DNA of 64,000 nt from Micromonospora sp. NBC_01699 (GTDB taxonomy: Bacteria; Actinomycetota; Actinomycetes; Mycobacteriales; Micromonosporaceae). The stretch's first letter is position 1, and every line of letters begins with the position of its first letter. The stretch covers positions 7,066,001 through 7,130,000 of the forward strand of contig NZ_CP109199.1 in NCBI RefSeq assembly GCF_036250065.1, read 5' to 3'. The notes beneath the pieces are model-generated. The model was given only the letters and a program-made list of their open reading frames with translations, did not search any database and was not told the origin of the DNA. The translations under genes and the position numbers were made by a program. Below are positions 38,828-48,285 of this stretch, one piece after another.

Positions 38828-39901
38828 TCAGGCCGGCGCGAGCCAACGGTGCAGGGTGGCCGCCCCGTCGCGGATCTTCCCGATCTCCACGTGCTCGTCC
38901 GGCGCGTGCGCCAGGTTCGGGTCGCCCGGTCCGAAGTTCAGCGCCGGGATGCCGAGCGCGGCGAACCGGGCCACGTCGGTCCAGCCCAGCTTCGCCACCG
39001 GCTCCTCACCGACCGCCGTCAGGAACTCCCGGGCCGGCGCCGCGCCCAGACCGGGCAGCGCCCCGGCGGCCACGTCCACCAGATTCAGCTCCAGACCCGC
39101 AAACACCTCGCGTACGTGTGCCTCCGCCTCGGCCGGCGACCGGTCCGGCGCGAACCGGTAGTTGACCTCGATCTCGCACCGGTCGGGCACCACGTTCCCG
39201 GCGACTCCGCCGTGGATGCCGACCGCGTTCAGCCCCTCCCGGTAGACGCAGCCGTCGATGGTGACCGTCCGCGCCTGATAGGCCGCCAACCGGTCGAGCG
39301 CCTCGCCGGCCGCATGGATGGCGTTCACCCCGCGCCAGGATCGGGCCGAGTGGGCCCGCCGGCCGGTGGTCGTCACGACCGCCCGCAGGGTGCCCTGGCA
39401 GCCGGCCTCGACCACGCCGTACGTCGGTTCGAGCAGCACCGCGAAGTCGGCCCTGAGCCACTCCGGATGCTCCCGCGCGACCAGGGTCAGCCCGTTGTAG
39501 CGGCTGTCGATCTCCTCCGCCTCGTAGAACAGGTACGTCACGTCGTACCGGGGATCGGCCAGGCTCACGGCCAGGTGCAGGGCGTACGCGACGCCGGACT
39601 TCATGTCCGAGGTGCCGCAGCCGTAGATCAGATCCCCCTCCCGGGTCGACGGGAAGTTGTTGTTCAACGGCACCGTGTCCAGGTGCCCGGCCAGCACCAC
39701 CCGCTGCGAACGACCCAGGTCGGTACGGGCCATCACCGTGTTCTGGTGCCGCCGCACGTCCAGGTGGGGTACCGAGCGCAGCACCTCCTCGACGTGGTGC
39801 GCGATCTCCTTCTCGTTGAGCGAGACGGACTCGATGTCGACCAGGGCACGGGTCAACGCGACCGGATCGGCCAACACCTCGGGGGTCAGCGGGTTCTCCA
39901 T
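38828..39901 (-). CDS. dapE: succinyl-diaminopimelate desuccinylase, 357 aa
   Basis: This is an M20-family metallohydrolase that releases succinate from N-succinyl-LL-diaminopimelate in lysine and cell-wall precursor synthesis. Metal-binding elements: [14 protein letters not shown] (His/Asp), [13 protein letters not shown] (bridging Asp), [13 protein letters not shown] (catalytic Glu pair) and [17 protein letters not shown] (terminal His). The length is normal for the actinobacterial type. ATG 39901 ([16 protein letters not shown]) is chosen; longer in-frame starts run into dapD territory. It is divergent from dapD, the enzyme two steps earlier, with a 127-nt shared promoter region in which I see no clear operator. 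Confidence 0.95.
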   Translation of the reverse strand: MENPLTPEVLADPVALTRALVDIESVSLNEKEIAHHVEEVLRSVPHLDVRRHQNTVMARTDLGRSQRVVLAGHLDTVPLNNNFPSTREGDLIYGCGTSDMKSGVAYALHLAVSLADPRYDVTYLFYEAEEIDSRYNGLTLVAREHPEWLRADFAVLLEPTYGVVEAGCQGTLRAVVTTTGRRAHSARSWRGVNAIHAAGEALDRLAAYQARTVTIDGCVYREGLNAVGIHGGVAGNVVPDRCEIEVNYRFAPDRSPAEAEAHVREVFAGLELNLVDVAAGALPGLGAAPAREFLTAVGEEPVAKLGWTDVARFAALGIPALNFGPGDPNLAHAPDEHVEIGKIRDGAATLHRWLAPA

Positions 39902-40028
39902 GTCCGGCACGGTACCGTCAGGAATGTGCGGGCGCGGACCGAGCGGGCGACCTGTGCCGTCCACGACTCGCGAGCCGCGTTTCACCATTACGGCCGAGCC
40001 CGCGTTCCCGAACGAAGAGGATGACCAA

Positions 40029-40988
40029 GTGACGACCGCGCAGCCCGCCTGGGGTATCGGACTGGCCACCATCACCGCCGACGACCAGGTGCTCGACACC
40101 TGGTACCCGACCGGCAAGCTGGGCCTGGGCGCCCTGCCGCTGGTCCCCGGCGAGGAGCAGGCGGACGTACTCGACCTGCCGCCGGGAGCGGTCGGCGAAC
40201 GGGCACTGCCCGGTCTGCGTACGGTGGTGTTGATCACGGAAATCGGCTCGCTGGCCGACCCGATCAAGGACGCCCCCGACGCGTACCTCCGGTTGCACCT
40301 GCTCTCCCACCGCCTGGTGCGGCCCAACGAGCTCAACCTCGACGGCATCTTCGGGCAGTTGGCGAACGTGGCCTGGACCTCGGCCGGGCCGTGCCCGCCG
40401 GACCGGGTGGACGAGCTGCGGGTGATCGAACGGGCCGCCGGCCGCCACCTCGCCGTGTACGGGGTGGACAAGTTCCCCCGGATGACCGACTACGTGGTGC
40501 CGTCCGGGGTCCGGATCGCCGACGCCGACCGGGTCCGGCTCGGCGCCCACCTGGCGCCCGGCACCACCGTCATGCACGAGGGCTTCTGCAACTTCAACGC
40601 CGGCACCCTGGGCACCTCGATGGTGGAGGGCCGGATCGTGGCCGGGGTGGTGGTCGGCGACGGCTCCGACGTCGGTGCCGGTGCCTCGATCATGGGTACG
40701 CTCTCCGGCGGCGGCACCGAGAAGGTGCGCATCGGCGAGCGCAGCCTGCTCGGCGCGAACGCCGGGATCGGCATCTCGCTCGGCGACGACTGCGTGGTCG
40801 AGGCGGGTTGTTACATCACCGCCGGCTCCAAGATCAGCCTGCCGGACGGGACGGTGGTCAAGGCCCGCGAACTCTCCGGCGTGGCCGGGCTGCTGTTCTG
40901 GCGCAACTCGGTGACCGGCGCCCTGGAGGCCCGGCCCCGCACCGGGCACGGCATCGAACTCAACGCCGCCCTGCACGCGAACGACTGA
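40029..40988 (+). CDS. dapD: tetrahydrodipicolinate N-succinyltransferase, actinobacterial type, 319 aa
   Basis: This is a left-handed β-helix acyltransferase. The hexapeptide-repeat region spans about residues 155-285 ([86 protein letters not shown]). It transfers succinyl from succinyl-CoA to tetrahydrodipicolinate. The long N-terminal domain identifies the actinobacterial DapD type. The GTG start has GAGGATGACC upstream. It is divergent from dapE and followed by a strong convergent hairpin. Confidence 0.95.
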   Translation: MTTAQPAWGIGLATITADDQVLDTWYPTGKLGLGALPLVPGEEQADVLDLPPGAVGERALPGLRTVVLITEIGSLADPIKDAPDAYLRLHLLSHRLVRPNELNLDGIFGQLANVAWTSAGPCPPDRVDELRVIERAAGRHLAVYGVDKFPRMTDYVVPSGVRIADADRVRLGAHLAPGTTVMHEGFCNFNAGTLGTSMVEGRIVAGVVVGDGSDVGAGASIMGTLSGGGTEKVRIGERSLLGANAGIGISLGDDCVVEAGCYITAGSKISLPDGTVVKARELSGVAGLLFWRNSVTGALEARPRTGHGIELNAALHAND

Positions 40989-40998
40989 CCCCGGACGC

Positions 40999-41044
40999 GG
41001 TACCGCCGGTGCCGACTCGTCCTGAGCCGGCACCGGCGGGTACC
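40999..41044. terminator. hairpin between dapD and subtilase gene ends
   Basis: The stem of about 16 bp with a one-base bulge (GGTACCGCCGGTGCCG at 40999-41014, complement at 41027-41044) has a 12-nt loop, between two convergent genes. It probably acts in both directions. Confidence 0.65.
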
Positions 41045-41048
41045 CGTG

Positions 41049-44000
41049 CTACTTCAGCTTGTAGGCGCGGATCACCTGCTGGGTGACGGTGTTACCGGCC
41101 GAGTCGGTCGCCTTCGCCCGCAGCGACACGTACTTCGCCCCGGCGGGGTGCCGTACGCCGGCCACCCAACCGGACCTCGTCGACCGGACGTCCGCGTCCC
41201 GCCAGGTACGCCCGTCGTCGTACGACACCTCGACGGTCAGCCGCCGCACCTGCGCGCCCGGCGCACCGGGCTGCCGCTGCACGGTCACCGGGATGTCGAA
41301 CTGCCGACCGGCCGGGGCCGCGTTGGTCACGTCGAGCTTCGGCGCGTACCGGATCGCCATCGCCGGCAGCTTGACGTACTCGTCGCCCGGCACCTCCCCG
41401 GAGCGGAACGTCCACGCCACCTCGGTCGAGGTGGCCAGCTCCGCGACGGTCCGGGTCGCCGACACGGCCAACCGGTAGTCGGCCCGGCCGGCCGGCACCT
41501 CGAACCCACCGAAGCCCGGATCCGGGGCCTCGCCGACCAGCTCGCCGTTGCGGTAGAGCGCGGTCCGGGCGGTGGTGGTGAGCGAACCGCCACCGTGCCC
41601 GGCGGCGTCGCCGTAGACCGGCAGACTGACCCCGATGAAGTTGCCCCACCGCACGAGACCCTCGTCCGGCCAACGCGAATCGGGGAACAACGGCCCGTAC
41701 GGCGCCTCGTTCCACACCTGCTGGTAGTCCCGCCCGGCCCGGTACGCCGTCGGCGGCGACGCCAACACCGCCTGGGTCAGCGGCCAGCCCTCGTCGTCGG
41801 GGACGCTGAACTCCAACGTCGATTCCCAGCGCACACCGGCGTCGGTGCCGAGGTACTCGACCCGCTGCCCCGGTACGTCCACCGGCAGGACGATCGCCCA
41901 ACCGCCGGTGTTCTCCACGAAGGCTGGGAACAGCACGCGGTACGCGTCCTGCCCGTTCAGGCTGCCCCGGAGGTCGTTGCGCACCGTGGCCAGGTCCCGG
42001 TCCCGGTAGTGGCGGACGTACCCGTTCGGGAACCGACCGGGGAAGAGGTCGGCGACCGCGTACAGGTAGGGGCTGGCGGCGAAGTCGTTCTCCGGACCCG
42101 GCTCCGCCCACTGGCTGCCGATCTGGGAGCTGAAGCCCGCCGTCGCCGTCCCGCTGCCGATCGGACCGGCGGTGAGCCCCTCGAACGAGTCGGCCAGCAG
42201 GGTGGTACCGAAGCTGCCGTCGTCGGTCACCCAGTTGGCCGAGAGGTCGATCAGCGCCGGTGCGGCGGACCGCTTCGGCACCGTCACCTGGACCGGTCGG
42301 GCCCGACGGGCGTCGAGCGTGAGAGTCGTGTTCCGGTCGACGGTCAGCTCCGGCTGCACCAGGATGGTGGCGTCGTACTCCTCCTCGGCCCGCTCACGGA
42401 AGATGTTGGTGTTGAGCCCGTACCGCCCCTTCGGCAGGCGGGTGGTCAGGGTGCCGTCCTCCTCGTACACGCCGGCGAAGAGGAAGTAGTCGAGCCCGAC
42501 CAGCAGACTGTTGTACTCCACGGCCGGGTTGCCGGCCTGGTCGATGTGGGTGAGCGTCAGGTCGTAGCTCTCGACCTCCTTGTGCACGCCGACCGGCGTG
42601 GTCACCACGGTCGCCCCGGCGGTGGCGGTGAGCCGACCGGACCAGTAGCCGTCCGCGCTGGCCACGCTGGTGTTCGCGGTCACGGTGACCGCCGCCTGGC
42701 CGCCGGCCGGCACGGTCACCCGGTCCGCGCTGGTGCGGAACAGGCCGGCCGGTGCCGTAACCCCGTCCGGGCCGCTCGCCTGGAGAGCCAGCTCCAGGGT
42801 CAGCTCGGCGGTGCCGGGGTTGTGGTAGGTGACGGTCCGGGTGACCGCCGTGTCGTCCGTGTGCGGCCAGCTGGTGCGACCGAACGAGACACTGGCCGGG
42901 TCGGTGGTCACCGGCTGGGTGATGGCGCGGGCCACGTCGACCCGGCCGGCTCCCTGCTGGTACGCGGTGAGCGTCGGGTCGGGCTTGGCCGAGGCCATCA
43001 GCGTCGCCTTGAACTGTGCCGCACTCCAGTCCGGGTGCTGCTGGCCGAGCAGTGCGACCGCTCCGACCACGTGCGGGGTTGCCATCGAGGTGCCGGAGGC
43101 GCTCACGTAGTGCTCGCCCACCGGCGTGCCGAGTTCGGTGCCGGCGCCCTTGGCGGCGACGATCTCGACACCGGGCGCGGTGATGTCCGGCTTCACGGCG
43201 TCGTCACCGACTCGCGGGCCCCGGCTGGAGAAGTCGGCGAGCTTGTCGTCGCGGTCCACCGCGCCGACGGTCAGGGCGGCGTCGGCGCTGCCCGGCGAGC
43301 CGACCGAGGCGTCCGTGTAGTCGTTGCCGGCGGCAATGACGAAGAGCGTGCCGGTCTGCGCGGTGAGGGTGTTGACGGCCTCTTCGAGCGGGTCGATCTC
43401 GGGTGTGTCGTAGCCGCCGAGGCTGATGTTGACCACGTCCGCCTGCTTGTCGACGGCCGCCCACTGGAGTCCGGCCAGGATCGCCGACTCGGTGCAGCCG
43501 TAGAGCTCGCAGACCTTGCCGGAGACCAGGGTGGCGTCGGGCGCGACGCCCCGGTACTTGCCGCCGGAGGCGGCGCCACTACCGGCGATGATCGAGGCGA
43601 CGTGGGTGCCGTGTCCGACGATGTCGCCGGGCTCGGCCTCCTCGCTGAAGTTCCGCGCCTCGGCGACCCGGCCCACCAGGTCGGGGTGGTTCACGTCGAC
43701 CCCGGTGTCGAGCACCGCGACGGTGACCCCCCGACCGGTGAAACCGGCCTGGTACGCGGCCGGGGCGCCGATCTGCGCCACGCTGTGGTCGAGGTTCAGC
43801 TGCCGCTTGCCGTCCAGCCAGATCTTCTCGATGCCACCGGCGGTGTCGGCGCGGGCGGCGCCGCCCTCACCGGTGGTGACGCCGGCCCAGAAGGCGCCGG
43901 CCCCGGCCTTGGTGGCCGCCACCGCGGCACCGCCGATCGCCGGCAGTTCCCGGGTGACCCGGGCGCCGACACCGCGTAGCGTGCCGGCGGCGGAGGCGAC

Positions 44001-44414
44001 GGCCCCGGCACGGTAGGTCACGATCAGCGGCAGGTTGTCCCGCGCGGCGTCGTGGTAGCCGGCCTGCACCAGCCCGGTGACGTTGAACAGGCGCCGGTCG
44101 AGTTGTCCCGACCGGATCAGCCGCTGGGCGTCCCGGGGAACCACGTACAGCCCGTCCGGCTCGTGGTTGGCGACGAACTGCATCTGCTCGCGCCCCTTGC
44201 CCGGCTGCACCGACCCGGTACGGGCCTCGGGCGACGCGAGCGTGATCCGGTCACCGGTCAACAGGGTCACGGTGACCGGCTTGGCCTGCGCCCGCGCGGT
44301 CGGTGCGGCCGGCTGCGGCTTCGCCGCCGTTGGTGCGGCCAGTCCGGCCGAGCCGGTGCCGAGCACCAACCCGATCCCCAGTGCGACCGCGGTCAATCTC
44401 CTCGGTACGTGCAA
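41049..44414 (-). CDS. secreted subtilisin-like (S8) serine protease, 1121 aa
   Basis: The catalytic triad is D236 (VAVLDTGVDVNHPDL), H268 (VGHGTHVASI) and S443 (SASGTSMATPHVVGA), with the oxyanion Asn in FVIAAGNDY. The signal peptide is residues 1-27 (basic start, ALGIGLVLGTGSAGLAAP). A propeptide covers about 45-190. After the protease domain (to about 500) come some 600 residues of β-rich domains with no membrane anchor, ending GNTVTQQVIRAYKLK. It is probably an extracellular degradative enzyme. The TTG at 44414 is preferred because GGGGAGG lies 6 nt upstream; GTG 44417 and ATG 44441 are alternatives. A 17-bp palindrome lies 62 nt upstream. Confidence 0.9.
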   Translation of the reverse strand: MHVPRRLTAVALGIGLVLGTGSAGLAAPTAAKPQPAAPTARAQAKPVTVTLLTGDRITLASPEARTGSVQPGKGREQMQFVANHEPDGLYVVPRDAQRLIRSGQLDRRLFNVTGLVQAGYHDAARDNLPLIVTYRAGAVASAAGTLRGVGARVTRELPAIGGAAVAATKAGAGAFWAGVTTGEGGAARADTAGGIEKIWLDGKRQLNLDHSVAQIGAPAAYQAGFTGRGVTVAVLDTGVDVNHPDLVGRVAEARNFSEEAEPGDIVGHGTHVASIIAGSGAASGGKYRGVAPDATLVSGKVCELYGCTESAILAGLQWAAVDKQADVVNISLGGYDTPEIDPLEEAVNTLTAQTGTLFVIAAGNDYTDASVGSPGSADAALTVGAVDRDDKLADFSSRGPRVGDDAVKPDITAPGVEIVAAKGAGTELGTPVGEHYVSASGTSMATPHVVGAVALLGQQHPDWSAAQFKATLMASAKPDPTLTAYQQGAGRVDVARAITQPVTTDPASVSFGRTSWPHTDDTAVTRTVTYHNPGTAELTLELALQASGPDGVTAPAGLFRTSADRVTVPAGGQAAVTVTANTSVASADGYWSGRLTATAGATVVTTPVGVHKEVESYDLTLTHIDQAGNPAVEYNSLLVGLDYFLFAGVYEEDGTLTTRLPKGRYGLNTNIFRERAEEEYDATILVQPELTVDRNTTLTLDARRARPVQVTVPKRSAAPALIDLSANWVTDDGSFGTTLLADSFEGLTAGPIGSGTATAGFSSQIGSQWAEPGPENDFAASPYLYAVADLFPGRFPNGYVRHYRDRDLATVRNDLRGSLNGQDAYRVLFPAFVENTGGWAIVLPVDVPGQRVEYLGTDAGVRWESTLEFSVPDDEGWPLTQAVLASPPTAYRAGRDYQQVWNEAPYGPLFPDSRWPDEGLVRWGNFIGVSLPVYGDAAGHGGGSLTTTARTALYRNGELVGEAPDPGFGGFEVPAGRADYRLAVSATRTVAELATSTEVAWTFRSGEVPGDEYVKLPAMAIRYAPKLDVTNAAPAGRQFDIPVTVQRQPGAPGAQVRRLTVEVSYDDGRTWRDADVRSTRSGWVAGVRHPAGAKYVSLRAKATDSAGNTVTQQVIRAYKLK

Positions 44415-44475
44415 CACAAACCTCCCCGTTCGACATCTCATGGATGCCAGGTCCTGCATGGACACGGGTCAGCAT

Positions 44476-44492
44476 TGCATACCGGGTATGCA
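44476..44492 (-). promoter_or_regulatory. 17-bp palindrome upstream of the subtilase gene
   Basis: TGCATACC-G-GGTATGCA is a perfect palindrome around a central G. Its 13-bp core is identical to the site at 38539-38551. It lies 62-78 nt before the preferred start and is a likely regulator-binding site. Confidence 0.6.
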
Positions 44493-44976
44493 TCTGATAC
44501 CCCTGAGACTATCTAGAATTCGACCAATCAATCGCTTGTGATCATTCCCGACGCTCCACCCACATTCGACAGGGTCGATCATCTGGCGGGCCAATCGGCG
44601 CCGGTCGCCCCCTCGGAAGAGGGACCATGACCTCACCCAAGCATGGACGCTCGCGGGTGACCCCTACCTCGCCGACGATCCAGATTCCGTCACGAACACA
44701 CAGCGGCCAACACTCCCGCCAAAGCACCTACCACCGGAGCACATCAACACAAGCAGCCCCACAAAAGGGACCGCCCCGACAACTACCGACCAAGCCACTC
44801 GACTCGATCCACAACAGCAACACCCACCCCCCTCCCCACACCCCCTCCCCCCAGGCCCCCCTCCCCCGCCGATCTAGGGCGAATGGTGGTGGCTGGAGAT
44901 CAACAAGCACGTATTTGCCCTAGATCCACGAGCAGGGGGCCCTGGGGGGAGGAGGGAGGGGGCGGGGGGCGGGGGG
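44493..44976. other. intergenic region with 56-bp element and C/G tracts
   Basis: I see no convincing gene; an open frame at 44627-44923 has ordinary codon use for non-coding DNA and ends in the repeat. The region is less GC-rich than its neighbours up to about 44815, then C-rich (44820-44870), then holds the 56-bp element (44871-44926), then G-rich (44935-45015), running into the GGDEF/EAL gene end. Confidence 0.6.
44871..44926 (-). repeat. 56-bp dispersed element, copy 2
   Basis: GATCTAGGGC ends (44871-44880, complement 44917-44926) bound a core that is the reverse complement of copy 1 (27870-27925), with 52 of 56 positions identical. One difference is a single A/T change near one end; the other three are adjacent in the centre. 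Confidence 0.9.
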
Positions 44977-47900
44977 TTAGGCGCGTTGGGTGGGGGTGGG
45001 GGTGGGGGTGCGGGGGTGGGGGGACCAGCGGGTGGCGTCGTCTTCGGCGAGGGGGCGGGAGAAGAGGTAGCCCTGGCCGGAGGCGCAGCCGAGGTTCATC
45101 AGCAGTGTGCGTACCTCCTCGGTTTCCACCCCCTCGGCGACGACGTCCAGGCTCAGCGTTCCGGCCAGCCGGACGATGCCCTCCAGCAACAGGAGTTGCC
45201 GGCGGGAGGACGCGACGGTGGCGGTGAACGAGCGATCGATCTTGAGTACGTCGGCCGGCACCTGCTGTAGGTAGCTCAGTGAGGAGAACCCGGTGCCGAA
45301 GTCGTCGATCGCCACCCGTACGCCGAGGGTCCGCAGCTCGGTCAGCTCCGCCCACACCCGGTCGTCGTCCCGGAGCAGCAGGCTTTCGGTGATCTCCAAC
45401 ATGAGCAGGGTCGGCGGTACGTCGGCCGCCGACAACGCGTCGCGTACCCGGTCGACGAAACCGCCGGCGCGCAGTTGCCGGGCCGAGACGTTGACGCTGA
45501 CGTACGGCGTGGTGGCCGGCGTACGGTCCTGACCCCAGCGGCCGACGGCGGCGACCGCCTGGCGGAGCACCCAGTCGCCGATCTGCTCGATCAGGCCGGT
45601 CTCCTCGGCCAGTGCGATGAACTGGTCCGGCGGGACGATTCCCCGGCCGGGATGGTGCCAGCGGACCAGCGCCTCGAATCCGGTGGCGGCACCGCTGTAG
45701 AGGTCGACGATCGGCTGGTACTCGACCACGAAGCTGCGCCGCTCGACCGCCTCCGCCAGCGCCGTACGCAGTTCGAGTCGCTGCACGATCGCGGTGTGCA
45801 GCTCCGACTGGTAGCGGCACCAGCGGCCCTTGCCCGCGCCCTTCGCCACGTACAGTGCCAGGTCGCCGTGTTTGAGCAGTTCACCGGCGTCGGTGGCGTC
45901 GGCGCTGGTGGCCACGCCGACGCTGACCGACCCGTTGACCGGGATGTCGCCGACGGCGAGCGGCTCGGCGAGCGCCCGGATGATCTCGTCGGCGACCTGC
46001 TCGGCCCGCTCCGGGCTCTCCGCGTCCGGCACCAGGACGGCGAACTCGTCGCCGCCGAGCCGGGCCACCAGCCCGGTGGCGCCCACCAGGTCCCGCAGCC
46101 GTTGACCGACCGCTATCAGCAGCCCGTCGCCGACGGCGTGTCCGTGCGCGTCGTTGACCGAGCTGAACTCGTCCAGGTCGACGCAGAGCACCCCGACCGT
46201 ACGGCCGCTGCGCCGGGCGTGGCCGACGGCGGCGTACACCTGGTCCTGGAACGACGCCCGGTTGGCCAGCCCGGTCAGTACGTCGTGCATCGACCGGTGG
46301 GTCAGTTCGCGTTCGAGCCGCCGCCGTTCGGTGATGTCCCGCATCGTCACCACGACTCCCCGGACGGTCCGGTCCCGGCGCAGGTCCCGGCAGCTCACCT
46401 CCAGGTGGATCCGCTCGCCGTCGGGGCGCCGTACGGTCCAGTCGGCCCACTCCCCCGCCGCCAACCGGCTCGGTTCGAGTAGGTCCACGAGCAGGTCGTG
46501 GTCGTCGGGATGCACCACCGAGGTCAGCTCGGCGCAGTCGGTCGGCTCGATGCCGATCACGGTCCGGACCGACGGGCTCGCGTACCGGATCGACCGGTCG
46601 TCGTCGACGACGAGGATGACGTCGGTGGCGTTGTGGACCACGCTGCGGAAGTACGCCTCGCTGTCCCGTCGGCTGATCTCCTGACTCAGCCCGATCCGTT
46701 CCAGCGCCAGCGCCACCTGCGCGGCCAGCACCTCCAGCGAGTCGCGCAGCCCGGCGAGCACCTCGGAGTCGGCGGCGACCAGCAGGGCGCCGACCCGGGG
46801 CAGGCCGGTGGCCCGTTCGTCGAGCACGAGCGGGCAGAGCACGGCGGTCTTGAACTGTCCCAACTGTTCGGCGAGTGCCGGTTGGAGCGCGCCGATCCGC
46901 AGCACCCGGGTCCGGCGGGCGGTCGCCGCGCTCGGTGCCGGGTAGTACGCGGACGGTTCGGTGACGGCGGGGCCCCAGATACTCGTCGCCACCGCCGGTA
47001 CGCCGTCGGCCCGGTTGACGGTGAACACCACCCGGTGTGCGGCGTGTTTCGGCACCAGCCGGGCGACGGCGGCGCGTACGGCCCGGTCGACCTCGCGTGC
47101 GGCGGTCGCCGAGACCAGGTCGGCGGCGGCCTTGCGGAGGCTGCGTTCCCGGGCGACGACCAGCCGGTGGGCGTCGGCGGCGTCGGCGAGCCGGCTGAGC
47201 ACGAGCACGAACATCACCCCGGAGACCACCGCGATCACCGTGCCGTCGCGTACGTCGCCGGTCACGGCCTGCAACAGCAGCACCGCCGGGGCGAGTACGG
47301 CGGCCAGGCCGAGCAGCACCAGTCGCAGCCGTCCGACCTCGATCTGCCGTGGCTGCGCCGGTTCGGTGAGCTGCGCCATGTCCGGGTGCAGGGCGGCGGC
47401 GCCCCAGCAGGCGGAGAAGGTGAACCAGCCCAGTTCGACCGGCCCACCCGGCTGCCAGCCGTCGCCGAGCAGGGCGATGCCGTAGCCCACGTCGGCGACG
47501 AGCAGTCCGGTCGCACCGATCATCAGCAGTACGGCGGCCGGGTTGATCCGGGTGGCGGTCAGCAGCCGGACGGTGGTGGCCAGCACCAGCAGGTCGGCCA
47601 GGGCGAATGCGGCCACCGTCGAGCTGCTGAACGTACTCACGCCGGGTTCGGTCAGGTGGGGAGCGAGGGCGAAGATCCATAGCAGGAAGCCGGCGGCGGT
47701 GCTGAAGATCAGAAAGTCGAGGAACTGGGAGCGGTCACGGGCGACAATATTCGACCTGGTGAGTCCGAGCAGTCCCGCGCCGATCAAGGGGAACATCAAC
47801 AGATAGGAAACATCTGCCGCCGAGGCCGGCGCGTCGCTCGGCAAACCGGCGTCCACACTGTAAAGAGCATCGCCGACGGCCAGCAGCGCCATGCCGGCGG

Positions 47901-48084
47901 AAAGCAGCCACCAGGTGTATCCACGACGCGGGCGGTGCCACCGTACGCCGACCACGACGGCTACCACTCCACCCAGGCCCACCAGCCCGGACAGGACGGT
48001 ACGCAGCACCGGCACGACGAAGAAACAGCCGACCAGCACGCCCATTACGGCGACGTACCAGGCCAATACCTTCCGTGCTGACAC
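44977..48084 (-). CDS. membrane GGDEF/EAL cyclic-di-GMP protein with GAF and PAS domains, 1035 aa
   Basis: About ten hydrophobic segments (residues 5-310, MHYT-free type) are followed by a GAF-like domain (about 325-470), a PAS domain (about 480-595, YFRSVVHNATDVILVVDDDRSIRYASPS), a GGDEF domain (about 600-760) and an EAL domain (about 775-1020). The cyclase motif RLGGDEFAVLV is intact and so is the phosphodiesterase motif GFEALVRWHHPGRG, with DDFGTGFSSLSYL. Either or both activities are therefore possible. Such proteins adjust c-di-GMP, which in actinomycetes controls development through BldD. The GTG start follows AGGAGG. The C-terminal tail (HPRTPTPTPTQRA) is encoded by a G-rich tract next to the 56-bp element. 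Confidence 0.93.
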   Translation of the reverse strand: MSARKVLAWYVAVMGVLVGCFFVVPVLRTVLSGLVGLGGVVAVVVGVRWHRPRRGYTWWLLSAGMALLAVGDALYSVDAGLPSDAPASAADVSYLLMFPLIGAGLLGLTRSNIVARDRSQFLDFLIFSTAAGFLLWIFALAPHLTEPGVSTFSSSTVAAFALADLLVLATTVRLLTATRINPAAVLLMIGATGLLVADVGYGIALLGDGWQPGGPVELGWFTFSACWGAAALHPDMAQLTEPAQPRQIEVGRLRLVLLGLAAVLAPAVLLLQAVTGDVRDGTVIAVVSGVMFVLVLSRLADAADAHRLVVARERSLRKAAADLVSATAAREVDRAVRAAVARLVPKHAAHRVVFTVNRADGVPAVATSIWGPAVTEPSAYYPAPSAATARRTRVLRIGALQPALAEQLGQFKTAVLCPLVLDERATGLPRVGALLVAADSEVLAGLRDSLEVLAAQVALALERIGLSQEISRRDSEAYFRSVVHNATDVILVVDDDRSIRYASPSVRTVIGIEPTDCAELTSVVHPDDHDLLVDLLEPSRLAAGEWADWTVRRPDGERIHLEVSCRDLRRDRTVRGVVVTMRDITERRRLERELTHRSMHDVLTGLANRASFQDQVYAAVGHARRSGRTVGVLCVDLDEFSSVNDAHGHAVGDGLLIAVGQRLRDLVGATGLVARLGGDEFAVLVPDAESPERAEQVADEIIRALAEPLAVGDIPVNGSVSVGVATSADATDAGELLKHGDLALYVAKGAGKGRWCRYQSELHTAIVQRLELRTALAEAVERRSFVVEYQPIVDLYSGAATGFEALVRWHHPGRGIVPPDQFIALAEETGLIEQIGDWVLRQAVAAVGRWGQDRTPATTPYVSVNVSARQLRAGGFVDRVRDALSAADVPPTLLMLEITESLLLRDDDRVWAELTELRTLGVRVAIDDFGTGFSSLSYLQQVPADVLKIDRSFTATVASSRRQLLLLEGIVRLAGTLSLDVVAEGVETEEVRTLLMNLGCASGQGYLFSRPLAEDDATRWSPHPRTPTPTPTQRA

Positions 48085-48285
48085 GAGCCTCCTGTCGATG
48101 AGGGAGTCAACTCCCCGAACCCGTCGAAACGACGTTGTCCGCCCGGTTTACCAGTCCTCGATCCGCTTCGCTATCGCCCCGCCGGGTAGTGGTTCACGAC
48201 GATGGGTGCCGGCGTCGGGTACCCGACTCTCCACGAGGATTTTCACCCGGTGGGCACGTGTCACCGACTGATCCGCCCGACCGTG

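Noticed and set aside
38828-40471. DapE with a 190-residue N-terminal extension
   Set aside because: The extension is antisense to dapD and low-complexity; the ATG at 39901 matches the family start.
44627-44923. A plus-strand ORF of 98 codons with a possible binding site (GAGGG)
   Set aside because: Codon choice is not biased toward G/C in third positions, the peptide is a Ser/Thr/Pro/His mixture, and the frame ends inside the 56-bp repeat element.
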